This document shows positions 13,640 to 24,602 of a stretch of 64,000 bases of DNA, piece by piece. Position numbers and translations under genes: made by a program. Origin of the DNA: Pleurodeles waltl. Its lineage: Eukaryota; Chordata; Amphibia; Caudata; Salamandridae. Numbering within the stretch: the first letter of the stretch is position 1; each line of letters opens with the position of its first letter. The notes under the pieces were generated by a model, which saw only the letters and a program-made list of their open reading frames with translations, did no database searches and was not told the origin of the DNA. Location: positions 421,431,776 to 421,495,775 of the forward strand of contig NC_090442.1 in the NCBI RefSeq assembly GCF_031143425.1, given 5' to 3'.

Positions 13640-14598
13640 ATACGGTAATGTGAAAAAATAATATGTGTGGAGGCTGCACAACAAATGTCTCTCAATGACC
13701 CCGTTTAAATGAAGCCAAAGAGGAAGTCATACCCCTAGTAGACCTACCCATTGGGAGCACCTCAAGTGCTCAGATTGTAGGCCAACGAAATAGCTGATTT
13801 TATCCTCTGGGAAAGAGTAGATGTAGAGGGACGTGACCCTTTATGACCCAGCCCAAAAGTCACGAGCAAAGAATCTGATTTACGAAAGGCAAATGTACAC
13901 TGTAAATAGACTGTCAAAGCTCTGTGCACATCCAACAGATGTAAATGAGCTTCCTCATCCTAGGAAGCATCTGGACAAAACACTGGAAGCACAATGTCCT
14001 GAGAACAGTGAAAAGAGGACAGAACTTTGGGTAAGAAAGCCAAACTTGGTCGCAGCACTATCTTATCTGGAAGAAAACTTATGAAAGGGGACACAGACAG
14101 CAATGCCTCAGTCTCACCAATTCTCCTCCCTGACAAATTGCCATCAAGAAGACTACTTTCTGAGTCAAATACCTAAGCCCCAGCTTCTCCCAGGGCATGA
14201 AAGGTGGCTTCATCAAAGCATGAAGGACCAATTGGTAAATCCTAGGGAAGCAAAGGAGACCTAACAGCAGGGTGCTGGTGAACAAAACTCCACAATAACC
14301 GAGAAACCAAAGGAGCAAGCGTAAACATATCATTCCACCTGCAAGCTTTGATAGCTTCCCATTGAGCCCCAATGGTGGAAACTGCTAACACCAGAGCAAA
14401 TCTATCCCTCAATAAATCCGAAACCCTGACCGGGTCACAATTAGTGGGCTGTAACTGCTTAGAGATACACCATTTCTCAAAATGTAGCCAATGCCTATTA
14501 TAAGATCTTCTGGTGGAAGGACGATGGGACTGCTGAATAGAATCTGCAACTTCTAAAGAGCAGCCCTGAGCCAATAACCTTAACTTCTTAGCAACCAA
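13640..14598 (-). pseudogene. DIRS tyrosine recombinase (broken)
   Basis: The 118-codon frame at 14598-14242 has the N-terminal DNA-binding part of a DIRS recombinase, with the segment HRPSTRRSYNRHWLHFEKWC followed by a DPVRVSDLLRDR-like stretch. Another frame (14372-14079) continues with a degenerate catalytic-domain start (PWEKLGLRYLTQK), where the usual arginine-containing motif looks eroded. Further DIRS-like sequence can be followed through several frames to about 13640. The enzyme would have joined a circular cDNA to the genome without integrase. It is broken by several frame changes and cannot be functional. Confidence 0.7.
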
Positions 14599-14879
14599 GC
14601 CCCAGATTCAACCGTCTGAGAGAGTCCTGCGACAGGAGTGACCATCTCAATGAGGAGGGATGAAGGGGTAGGGTCCAAGGAGGAGCAACGGCCATCTCCT
14701 GTAAAAGGGGAAATCAAAGTCTCCTCACCCACCAGGATGGTCCAGGCATGATCCTTCCAAACCTTGTGGAGTACCCTCGGAATCAACGGGGACAGAGGAA
14801 AGCAATAAAGAAGCCCCCAGAACCACTTGGCTGGAACTAGAAAGCAAAACCGGGGTAGAAGTGAGGCAAAAAGATCCAA

Positions 14880-16330
14880 TCAAGGGGAGCCAAACCTCTG
14901 AACTATACCCTGAAAGATTAGAGGGAAAAGACATAGGCAGATTGATGATGGGAAAATCCTGCTCAACTGAACTGGCAGACCCATTCTCCCTCCCCAGAAG
15001 ATAAACTGCCAGGAAAGAAAGAAGTTAGAGCTCCGCCCATAAGCGTATGTCCTTGGCCAAGTGATAAAGAAATGGAACCATCCCCCCTGCGTGTTGATAC
15101 ATGCCCGCACAATCTGGTTGTCTGTTTGAACACAGATAGGCTGCCCATGTATCAGAGGGAGGAACCAGAGAAGGGCCTCCCAGACAGCTGACAATTCCTT
15201 CCAATTGGATGATTTCCGGGCTTCCCGAGGATCCCACTGCCCCTGCGCCTTGACCTTCCTAAACACTGCACCCCAATCTTTCTCACTGACATCAGCGGTT
15301 ATTAAAGCCAGGGGAGAGGGCTGCTTCAACTGGAATTCCTTCTGCAGGTTCCCTGGGACCAACCACCATTGCAAGTACGACCCTGATATGAGGAGAGACA
15401 GGGACTAATGCTTCGAAATCCTGATGAAGGGGATCCCAGTGGCTCAACAAATGGTGAACTGGGGATAAAGATGTAAACGGCTCCATGGAACCAGAGCCAA
15501 GGCCCCCTGACTTTGTAACCACATGCTGGCTGATGCCTGAGTCCTACCCAAAAATTCTGAAATATGCATCGCCAGCCTAGAGGACCTGTCTGGGGAAATA
15601 AACACCGCCCCCATGTCCATACAGAACAGAGTCTCTATGAACTGGAGTGTCTTTGCAGGTTGAAGAGTGGACCCGGCCAGGCTTAACAGGAATCCATGAC
15701 TCCTCAGAATGTGACATACCTCCAATGTGTTGTCTTTTGCCTTGGAAAAAGAAGAATAACTGGTTTGCCTATCATCCAAATAGGGGTATACCTTGACACC
15801 TTGAGAATATAGAATACCCACCAAGGGAGCCAAAAGCTTTGTAAAAACTTTTGGTGCTGGAGGGCAGGACCTGAAACTGGTAATATTGTTCTGCAATGGC
15901 AAAGCGGAGAAACCTCTAGTGTTTTGGAAGATTGGCACATGCAGATATGCATCCAGAGAGGAAAGAAACTCTCCTTGTCTCAGAAAAGGAAACATGTTCT
16001 GTAAAGTCGTCATTTTCAATGTCTGATGAACCAGAAAAGTTTTAGGACTTTCAAGTCCAAGACTGGCCGTAAATCTCCAGAGGGATTTTAAACTACGAAC
16101 AGAACTGAATAAAACCCCTGACCTCGTTCCTGTAGTGGAACTAGGATAACCGCCTGCACGTCTGGACTCCGTTCAACAGGGCCTGTCTTCTCAAAGGGTC
16201 TCTGGAGAGTGGAGTAACTTTGACAAAATCCAAAGGATATTCGTGGAAATCCAACTGGTAACCATCGGAGGCCACCCTGACTGCCCAGGCATCGGAAATG
16301 TCTGAGGCGCAAACCTCCTTGAAATGCCTC
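14880..16330 (-). pseudogene. DIRS reverse transcriptase and RNase H (broken)
   Basis: The frame at 16019-15444 (191 codons) holds the RT core. It starts MKMTTLQNMFPFLRQGEFLS, has the RVFTK-like segment (here KVFTKLLAPLVG) and the catalytic box VYPYLDD near 15770-15790. The next frames (15522-15292 and 15374-14880) hold the connection and RNase H, with MQWWLVPGNL, a DVSEKDWGAVF segment and GQPICVQTDNQIVRACI. Upstream RT sequence is visible in 16332-16088. Stops and frame changes separate these pieces. Family assignment to DIRS rests on this motif set plus the downstream recombinase. Confidence 0.8.
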
Positions 16331-16439
16331 AAATGTCCCCCTACTGCATAGTCCGGACCATAGTTATGCTTTCATTGGTCTTGAACCGAGGGACTAGTGG
16401 TTGGTTTCTGGATCTAGGGTTTGTCTAAGTGAGGGGCCC

Positions 16440-17009
16440 CAAGGCCACAACCTCTACCTCAAAAGGGCTGGGACACCCCTTTGGCTGAAGAGAAAGGAAA
16501 AGCTCTCTTATAAAAGGTACCTCTATCACTAGCAAAGGTCTTGACAGGAGCAATTAACTTGTCTGCACTCTATGTCCTCCAATTGCTGGGCAAGTAACTA
16601 AGAGTCATCAAATGGAAGCTTCATTAATACCGCCTTTTGGGATACCTCTGCCCGCCATGTCTGCATCCATAAATGTCGGCATGCTGAGACTGCTGCTCCT
16701 TGAAGTTGCTGCAGAAGAACATACGTTATCGAAGGGAACATCCGACAAAAACCAAACCTGTTGTTTCATTAAATCTTACATGGCTGAATAGTCCGAACCC
16801 TCCACCATGCGATCAGCTAGAGACTGAAAATCCTTGAGCAGAGATTGTACTGTGTAAATAGAATAAGTGGTAGCACTAATGGCAAAGTTAGATGCTGCAT
16901 ATGCCCTTTTAACTGTCCCATCCATCTTTTTATGCACATAGTCTGGTGGCGAGGCATCTTCGGAGATAACAATACCCTGGGTGGACAATCTCACCATAAG
17001 GTTATCCAC
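16440..17009 (-). pseudogene. DIRS Gag-like region (remnant)
   Basis: A 77-codon frame at 17009-16776 lies just upstream of the DIRS RT in the expected place for the first ORF. It has the composition of DIRS ORF1 products (KMDGTVKRAYAASNFAISAT). The assignment rests mainly on position; downstream sequence to 16440 is out of frame and decayed. Confidence 0.45.
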
Positions 17010-17045
17010 TTTAACAACAGCAGGAAATTTGCAATGGATTAACTT

Positions 17046-18495
17046 TTAGATAAGAAAGCATAAAAAAAGAGAAACAAAAGCACGCTAAGGCAGTATGAAT
17101 CACGACAATGGAAAGAAAACGTAACAAATACATAAAAACATCCATACTTAACCTGAGTCAGCTAAGGTAACCCTGTTCTGCAGAAAGAAATGACAGGATG
17201 TGTAGAGTTACTACTCCCCTTTGGAGTTGCACCTGGGTAATGGCGGCTATATTGGGGGAAGTATTTCGAGTTAGCTAGGGAACAATGTCTGCAAGGAAGA
17301 GATGTTATCTCATATGTAAGGACTGCATCGGGAAGATGGACAAGTAGGTCATGATTCAATAAGAAAGCATTATTCGCTAACTCAGAATATGACACACATA
17401 AAAGCATGCTTTACTTTTTGCCTTCTTAGATCTATCTGTAGTTTTACAAACAAAACATTGAGTGAAACAATATTGCATCTCTTTTGTAGTGAAAATAGTT
17501 TCTCAAAATTCACATGTGCACACAGTATGGGGCAGCAGCATTTTAAGCATCAATAAAACATAAAGAGGTAGCAAGTGCAGTCTTGTAAAGGTTCTGGGGT
17601 AAATAGCTGTAAAGCACAGGTATCAGTACTAAAAGCTACCCTTGCACATATCACAGGCTCAGCAAGTTTCAGGAGCAAGCATGTCCATGGGCAGCCACCA
17701 CCCTAGCCTCCCTCACATGCAGAATCCGTTCACATTTTAAGCATAGGTGGGGCTAGTTTCTTTTTTACACACACACCCACATACGTAGAGTAAAGAATAG
17801 GGTAAGGGTTGTAAAAAAATAAAAAATAGAAGAGAACTGTCAGCAGTAGTGCACAACTCTAGCACACTGAGAAGAGGGTAAAGATTAGCAGTGTCAGTGC
17901 AGGCTACCATCCCACCAGAACAGGTACACCACAGGGAGCAGCATTACATGTTTCTGTGCCACACAGGACAGACATAGCATAGGCAGCAAAAGGGTAATTA
18001 CCTTTTATGCAAGTAGGATGCACAACACTGCAAGCGTTCCTCACACATAGAACACGTGCATCTTGGACAGCATTAGACCAAGATCCAGTCACACACGTGA
18101 CCTAGTTGTAGCAAAGGTCATTTTAAGGGATGAGGTGAAGCAGGGGGGCACCATGAGAGCTGACAGTGCTGCAAAGGGAAATGGAGGGGGTACAATAGTT
18201 GTGTACGTGAAAATCAGGTTATGGTTAGTTAAAAACCTTATGAGGAGGAAACCACCTGCGCATTGTACACCTGCGCTTAACACAATCACTGTGCCTGTCT
18301 GGACATGTTTGATTCTTTTGTTGACAACCCCAAAAACGATTCTGATTCCCCATTTTGAATACTTTCATCGTGATCTAGCAGTAAGCTGACCAACACATCT
18401 ATGGGGGCAGTTAGGGGCAAATACATTTTTTTGAAGAGTTTCTCTTCTTAGGAAACTTTACATAAATTAAAACTTCAGTTTTGTTCATAAACTAT
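17046..18495. other. Non-coding, nothing recognised
   Basis: No exon or mobile-element protein was recognised between the DIRS remnant and the next MITE. The largest frame, about 108 codons at 18063, has no supporting feature. Confidence 0.45.
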
Positions 18496-18665
18496 TGGCC
18501 TGAGTTAGAACTCGGCGGCTGGGTTATTTCATCACAATGTTAACGGATATTCCGTCAGATGAAATCTAAATCCCACAGGATAGAATCGGAGTTAGATTAC
18601 GGCGGACGGGATATCCGTCACTGTTGTGACGGAGTGACCCATCCGCCAACTCCTAAATCAGGCCC
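18496..18665. mobile_element. Harbinger-like MITE (about 170 bp)
   Basis: The left end GGCCTGAGTTAGAACTCGGCGG and right end CGCCAACTCCTAAATCAGGCCC are inverted relatives. The right flank is TAA. The interior has two GGATAT-CCGTCA modules, as in the elements at 5646 and 13481. The left target copy is not clear. Non-coding. Confidence 0.62.
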
Positions 18666-18984
18666 TAAGTCTGTCACAGGTTTGTCAGTGATAAAAGACT
18701 TGTGTACCCAATCAAGGACTAAATGTGGATGTCATACATCGACAATAATCTACACAGACATTTTGAAAACTATGCATGGCATTTAAAATATTCTAGTTGA
18801 TGGGCCCATGCCAAAGTGGTTGTGATTTCTTGAAAACCTCAGCATAAAACCTCCATCTGACAGTCCCACAATATTGGACCAGTGCTTTATTGTGCAATTG
18901 ATCCATTGCTGAGGTATGAGTGGTAGTGATGCTGTGCACCTGCCGGTGAAAAATAATTACAATTCAGTAAAACGCGGAAGTCAC
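18666..18984. other. Unassigned sequence
   Basis: It lies between the MITE and the truncated provirus. I could not align it convincingly to the pol of the complete provirus, so it is left unassigned. Confidence 0.35.
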
Positions 18985-19295
18985 ATGACTTCAAGAAGCA
19001 CTACCTCTAAGCTGAAAGTGGAACGTGGAGCTCCTGTGTCAACTAGGAATGACACATCATGACCCATGATGCTGGCATTTACCTAGGGATCATGTTGATC
19101 TACTTCTAGGGATGCACCTAGCATGCACTTCTCATCATTGGAACTATCAGTTTGAAGAATTTCAGAAAATTCTTCATCTCTCAAGACCATTAGGGGAAAA
19201 TGTGATGCTGACTGATTAACATTTGCAAGTTGATTTAAACTCTGTTGGGGAACAACCATTGGCTGTTGAGTCGACGGGGCTTGTGGTATCTGCAT
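18985..19295 (-). pseudogene. Gag-protease junction fragment of the older provirus
   Basis: The frame ends in MLGASLEVDQHDP, aligning to the segment just upstream of protease in the complete provirus (LAASLEVDQSGP). Nucleotide alignment continues through the protease active-site region (19020-19080, sharing AGCTCCTGTGTCAACTA on the plus strand) and then stops. It is a broken remnant. Confidence 0.75.
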
Positions 19296-19474
19296 CTACT
19301 GTCCAGGGGACGCATTTTATTTTGCAATCGGTGTCTTTGAACTCTTCGGACGTGAACCTAATTATTACTTTGTACTTGAGCACTTCCCACACATTGCACA
19401 TGATTATTCACGTTATTAAATGGATACTACCGTCGCCGATGACCTATATTTCAGCAAGCATGGCATGGATTAGT

Positions 19475-21959
19475 TCACTTCAAAGCCTGGACATCAAAAA
19501 CATCTCCACTTTGATCTACCTGCACACCACGTCCTCTACTTCTAGGCCAAACAACATCCATCACCTGCTGTGGTATTCCTTGCATACCACCAGTGTTCAC
19601 CATCATCTGTGGACTCTGACTAGCTTTCTGAGCTGCTTTCAATTGCATAGTCATCACTTTTTCCGTTGCTGCAATTCCAATTCATCACTACAGTAATTTG
19701 CGTACCACAGGATTTCATCAATCAGTTTATTCTGCCAGCTAATTGGATGCTGCTGAATCATCCCACTTATGTTGGCTCTTCGATCCTTGCTCAAAATTAA
19801 AGTCAAAATTACCCATATCTTTAGATTCTATAGTCTCTGTGCCACTATGCTGTTTGAAAGCCTGCAAGAATCTTTCGTAATAAGCAAGAATCAGCTCCTT
19901 TGACTCCTGAGCTGTCCTGTCAGTTTTCTGCCAAACAATATCCTTTGGGGACACTTTATTCTTCAGCAATTCAATCATGTTGTACTACTTCTTCATCACC
20001 CCCTCAACATTCACCTTGCATTCAGTCCACAAATCTGTTGGAACCTCAGTGTCAAAAAACTTATTCAGATCTTCCCACAGACATTTTGAGAGCTTCACAA
20101 TTCTCTCTGTCTGCTTGTACCATTCCACTGATTTCTCTCTCAATCTCCAGTAATCATTTGTGAATGACAAAATATCACTCCTACTCCAGGGTATTTCCTC
20201 CACCTGATATTACTCTCATAGGCATCGTTTTCACATTGTTCTCAGCTTGAATTGCTTCTGCCATTGGCTCATTTGGCTTCTTTTTTCCGATCTCTCTTCT
20301 TCCCACATCTGCCTTCCCACTTATCTATAGCTCCATATTTCTGAATGTGCAATTTTATTCCAGGGGATCTCATGTTAACTATATCCTTTGTGCTGAACTC
20401 TAATCTGTAACTTAAGGGCTTCAGTTTTTCTTAATTCACATCATATTTTGTGGCTACTTCAGATAGTCTCTCATAAGCCTGTCCTAACTTCTTTGCACAT
20501 GAACTGTAATTCATCTTCTGTGTGGGTTTCCAATTGGGCTGTGGCTCATGTTCCCAAAATCATTTCTTTTAATTCCAATTTCAGTCTGTGCACATTCACT
20601 GATCTATCTCTTGTTGGCATCCCTTCTGTACTAGCATTGCAGTTTGTCATACCTGTTGCTCCTTCATGACTCAAATTGTTTAGCCAATCAGTCAGCCTCT
20701 GTGCAGTGAAACCTTGCAAACTTATGTTATTATTCTGTGGTATGTCTGCTCCTAATGGTCCTACATTCTGTCAATTCAGGGTATTAAAGTTTAATATGTT
20801 CTCTGGCATGTTAAAGGGTACACTTTGTGAAGTGCTACAATTTGCATTCGGGATCTGATTAGGTCTGGGTACAAAATAAGGTTAGGGTCCTTCTGGAAAC
20901 CTCACATCAGGACTAAATCCTGTCTGGCTTGCCATTACTTTTGAGTCTGCAATTTGTGTAGAGTTTAACAATTTCAGAATTGTTTGAATATACTGGTCTC
21001 TGTACACTAATTGGCGTTATTCCAGCGGCTGTAACTGGTGTATCTAGAACTGCCTGGACATTTATTGAGTGGGCATTGCTTCCGGACGTACCGGAAGCAT
21101 ACAAAGGAACAATGGGGCCTATAGTCATGGGATCTGGTAATACATCTGGACCCATAAATTGTCTGATTCTGAGGAATTGTCATTCTGACACTCTGTCCTG
21201 TTAGGGCAGTATCCTATTTGACTCAGGGTAACATTTGACATTGACTGAATGGGACTAACTATTGGCATAGGTTGGTTCAGAGTACAATTTCGCACCAGCG
21301 GATTCACGTAAGGTGACTGCTCCGCCTGATTTACATTAGAATTAGGCACAACCTTATTCACAATGGCGGTTGGTACATGCTGAATTATATTAAAACTCTG
21401 AACTAGTTGACTACTTACAGGAACTTGGGTCATTGCACTTGCAGGGTTCGCTGGTACTATCTGATCTGGGGACTGTGCAACTGGAGCAGTTGGCACATTT
21501 GGGGTTACATTTTGTGCTGCTTCAACTGTTGCTCCTACCTCAACTGAGTGGTACGGAGGCAGATTATTTATCAGGATCTGATTTATAAACCTATTGTCTG
21601 AATCACTTTCAGACGTTACTGTCTTTTTATCCTGAGTTTCTGCTGTCTATTTTGCTTTTCCTGTCTTTTTTCTTAATCTTAGATTTAGTACTTTCACCAT
21701 CTTCACTTTCATCTCATACAATATTCGCCTCAAATTGTCTAGAATTCGCAAATTATAAGTTCCATTACAGGGACATGCTAAGGCACCTTCTTTCTCATTA
21801 ATCGTGGACCATTGTTCAGGCTACACATAGGCATGACATCCCTTCACTGATGATACATAATGTCCTCGAATTCCTTTCAGTGGGGTCTCTAAAACCCTTC
21901 CTAACTGAAATAAACACGTCTCCTCTTCATGCACTCTTTAATGCTTTAAAGTACTTCAT
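19475..21959 (-). pseudogene. Gag of the older provirus (broken)
   Basis: The start codon region at 21959 aligns with the gag start of the complete provirus (TTCATTTT context on the plus strand). Pieces are visible at 21496-21125 and 21155-20913 (proline/asparagine-rich region), 20203-19985 (DILSFTNDYWRLREKSVEWY, capsid), 19978-19739 (capsid continuation with ERFLQAFKQHSGTETIE) and 19657-19475. Multiple frameshifts and stops separate them. At 20160-20185 the DIL-SFTNDY junction is uninterrupted, unlike in the younger copy. Confidence 0.75.
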
Positions 21960-22840
21960 TTTCAATCAAAATTTAATAATTACAATAATTTTTGATCAAG
22001 TCAGGAAGTAACTTCAGTCCTACAATCCTTTTCTCTGGATGTTCTCAACCAATAGTAATGTGGCACTGTCCACCAGTGCTAGCGTGGCTTCACACCAACC
22101 GACCTATACCAGTGAGGCACACACTGACGTCACGCTTGCTTCTTTCAGCAATGCAGTCGCTTTGCAAGTGTCTCTCACACAATTGCTCAAAAACACCTAA
22201 TGCAAAACTATTGTGAGCAAAAACCAACAGCCTGCCTGCACACTACAGGGTAGGCCCTCAAACACTTTAAAGCTGTATTGAGATACACTTTCCGGCTGTA
22301 TTTTTCACACTTACACAACAAGTGAAACTTGACCATCAATTCTCACTCCGCTTGATACAGATCCTCCATGTGCATGCAGGAATCACATAATACCAACCAA
22401 AATTCGCACTCACTCAAGGAGAACTATTGGCACTGTAAATGATGCCTCATGACAAGTAACTCACGGCAGACAATAAATTCACCAAGCATCTTCTATACAT
22501 CTGCTTTATTCCAGGATCTGAGTCCTCGACGGACCGGTCAACAATAACAACAGCAACTGTGGAATTTGTTTTAGCAAAAAGCGCAACAATCAAATGAGCA
22601 TGACGACTCCGCAAAACACTGCACAACATCACACTTTACCGCGATCTTCAGGCCAAAAACAATGCAAGCTCAAATACTCCCACATACGTCTCTTGTAAGC
22701 ATGACTCTGGATCTTCATCAGTCTTCAGAATGGACAGTGGAACAGAATTCAGGGTGAACAATTTTTGGGCTGGGCAATCGCATGTGACTAATCCTATCTC
22801 TCTACCACTACACTTAAATAGTTCTCCCTTCTTGTGGGAC

Positions 22841-22860
22841 AAACCATTCCTCTGCTACCA
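22841..22860 (-). promoter_or_regulatory. Primer-binding site of the older provirus (initiator tRNA-Met-like)
   Basis: The minus strand reads TGGTAGCAGAGGAATGGTTT. This matches the complement of the vertebrate initiator tRNA-Met 3' end (recalled from general knowledge) apart from one inserted base. It starts 4 nt from the LTR edge, the same spacing as in the complete provirus. Confidence 0.68.
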
Positions 22861-22864
22861 GGTC

Positions 22865-24357
22865 TGCTAGAGCATTTTCATCCTTTGCTGGAATCAATGC
22901 TCAACAAGGTCACCGGACCTTTGAACCCTACATAGGATGTGGTAGAACCATTAACACAATTTAACACCAATCAATTGAATTTCACATTGTGACGTATGTG
23001 GCCTTAAAAGTAAAACTCCAGTTAAGAATAAAGTTGAGGGGTTTATTGCAAACTCAAGCCCAAAGCTATGTAGACAATACGCAAAGCAACATTATAAAGA
23101 TACAAAATGACCAACGGTTGTCCAAGGTGATAAAATAAGTACAAGTTACCTAGCATTAACAAAACTAAATGTTCAACAAGAATCATACAAAACATCAGCA
23201 AGATTATCTGAGATACAGAAGTTAAGCATTGTTCAGCTTTGATAAGCATCAAGTCAATTTAAGTTCGGCACAGTTCAATTTAGCTGGGCACAGGGAAGCC
23301 CTGCAATTTGCCAAATCAGGGAAATATGTGTGTGGGGCGGAACACATAAAGGCAAAAGACAAAAGGGACAAAAATAATTTGAAAAAAGGTAATCTCGGGC
23401 AACAGGCTACTAACTAAGATGGGCAAAAGATAGGTAAAAAGAGAACTCGTCGGAATGTCAGAAGCTCAATCTTCTGTAGGGATTAGGAAGAAATCTCTCT
23501 AAATCTCAGCAAAGCATCACAAAGGGGGCAAAGGCAGAGAGGAAGATACCTCTCCAAGGATTCAGGATACAAGAAATAGGACACAGACTCTCATCTTCTA
23601 GGATGTTGAAGTCAGTCAGAAAGCTGACCAAGGGGACAATCTGAAGGAATCTGACCAAAGTCCAACTGGTCAGTGACATATCAAGGTTCATACAGCAATC
23701 TGATTTGTCCAGAATAACAGTTCATTTTATTTTGTAGGGGCATCATCCAATAGAAATCAATCACACAGCTCCAAATCTGCAACATTTGCGTTTCTTCCCG
23801 GGTCTGTCATGGGAACATCATCCATCCATATAGCTTCACACAAATTTGAGACATTTGTACATAAAGTCAGTCAACAGTTCAGGATGTTCTAGATTCAAGG
23901 ACATTATCTCACTTTCTCTCTATGTGTAAAGCAATATGCATCTATTACCAACTAGTCTTCTCATGGGAATGAAGTCTGAAAAACAAACAATCATATTATA
24001 GAAATGACTTAGCATTTTCTGCACAATCACGAAATTCAGGGCCTAGCAGGCCTCACTTAGGATTAAACAAATGAATTAATACAGCACGTTAATGCATCAG
24101 ATAAAACACATTTTAATATGCAAACTGCAACGTTCAAGTTCCAATAACTTTTACGAATAACTCTGTTAAGGCATTTCAGTCACTATAATATGGAACTGCA
24201 TTTACCTATTTTTTACACACATATTTAAATCATTTATCATTAGAATTTGATTATTGTTTCAATACATACTCTTAATTTTGACTCTAAATTAAATCATAAT
24301 GTCAGTTTGATCCTTCAAACATTTAGTTAAAATGTGTTACCGCCGGGGTTTCCAACA
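22865..24357 (-). repeat. 5' LTR of the older provirus
   Basis: The U5 end TGCTAGAGCA (plus-strand reading) matches TGTTAGCGCG and TGTTAACGCG of the other copies and sits 4 nt from the primer-binding site. The other end is placed at ...TTTCCAACA (24357), giving 1493 bp, close to the 1516-1570 bp of the family. That outer boundary is less certain because no partner TSD survives. A minus-strand AATAAA lies near 23040. Confidence 0.65.
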
Positions 24358-24602
24358 TTAGTCTAAACAAATGTACATTCAGAATGGCTTCTTAATGCAC
24401 CTTACTACAATCAAATCATTAATACTTTGATTAACATAATGCATAAACTGTTACGTATAGATGACTTCCGTAACATGAAGGACATCATCAAGGTTTCTGC
24501 TACATCAGCCCAATATTTGTATCCTCTTGGGGATCTTCCCCTTTCAGCTCTCTGTTGCTTTCGAGCTAGGTTCACATTTTACAAATACAAACACATACAC
24601 AT

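Larger units (their letters stand above)
13620..17045 (-). mobile_element. Decayed DIRS-type tyrosine-recombinase retrotransposon
   Basis: On the minus strand the order is a Gag-like segment, reverse transcriptase, RNase H, then a tyrosine recombinase, which is the DIRS arrangement. All parts are recognisable but split by frameshifts and stops. Neither terminal repeats nor an internal complementary region were identified, so the ends are approximate. A MITE half abuts the left side. The degree of decay indicates an old insertion. Confidence 0.8.
18985..24357 (-). mobile_element. Older provirus of the same family, truncated in protease
   Basis: On the minus strand this holds a 5' LTR, a primer-binding site, a leader, gag and the first part of protease. 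It aligns segment by segment to the complete provirus at 40806-55683. The alignment ends inside protease near 18985; the rest of pol, env and the 3' LTR are absent. Gag is broken into several frames, so this copy is older than the complete one. It has no MITE at the gag site where the complete provirus has one, so it shows the unoccupied site. Confidence 0.82.
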
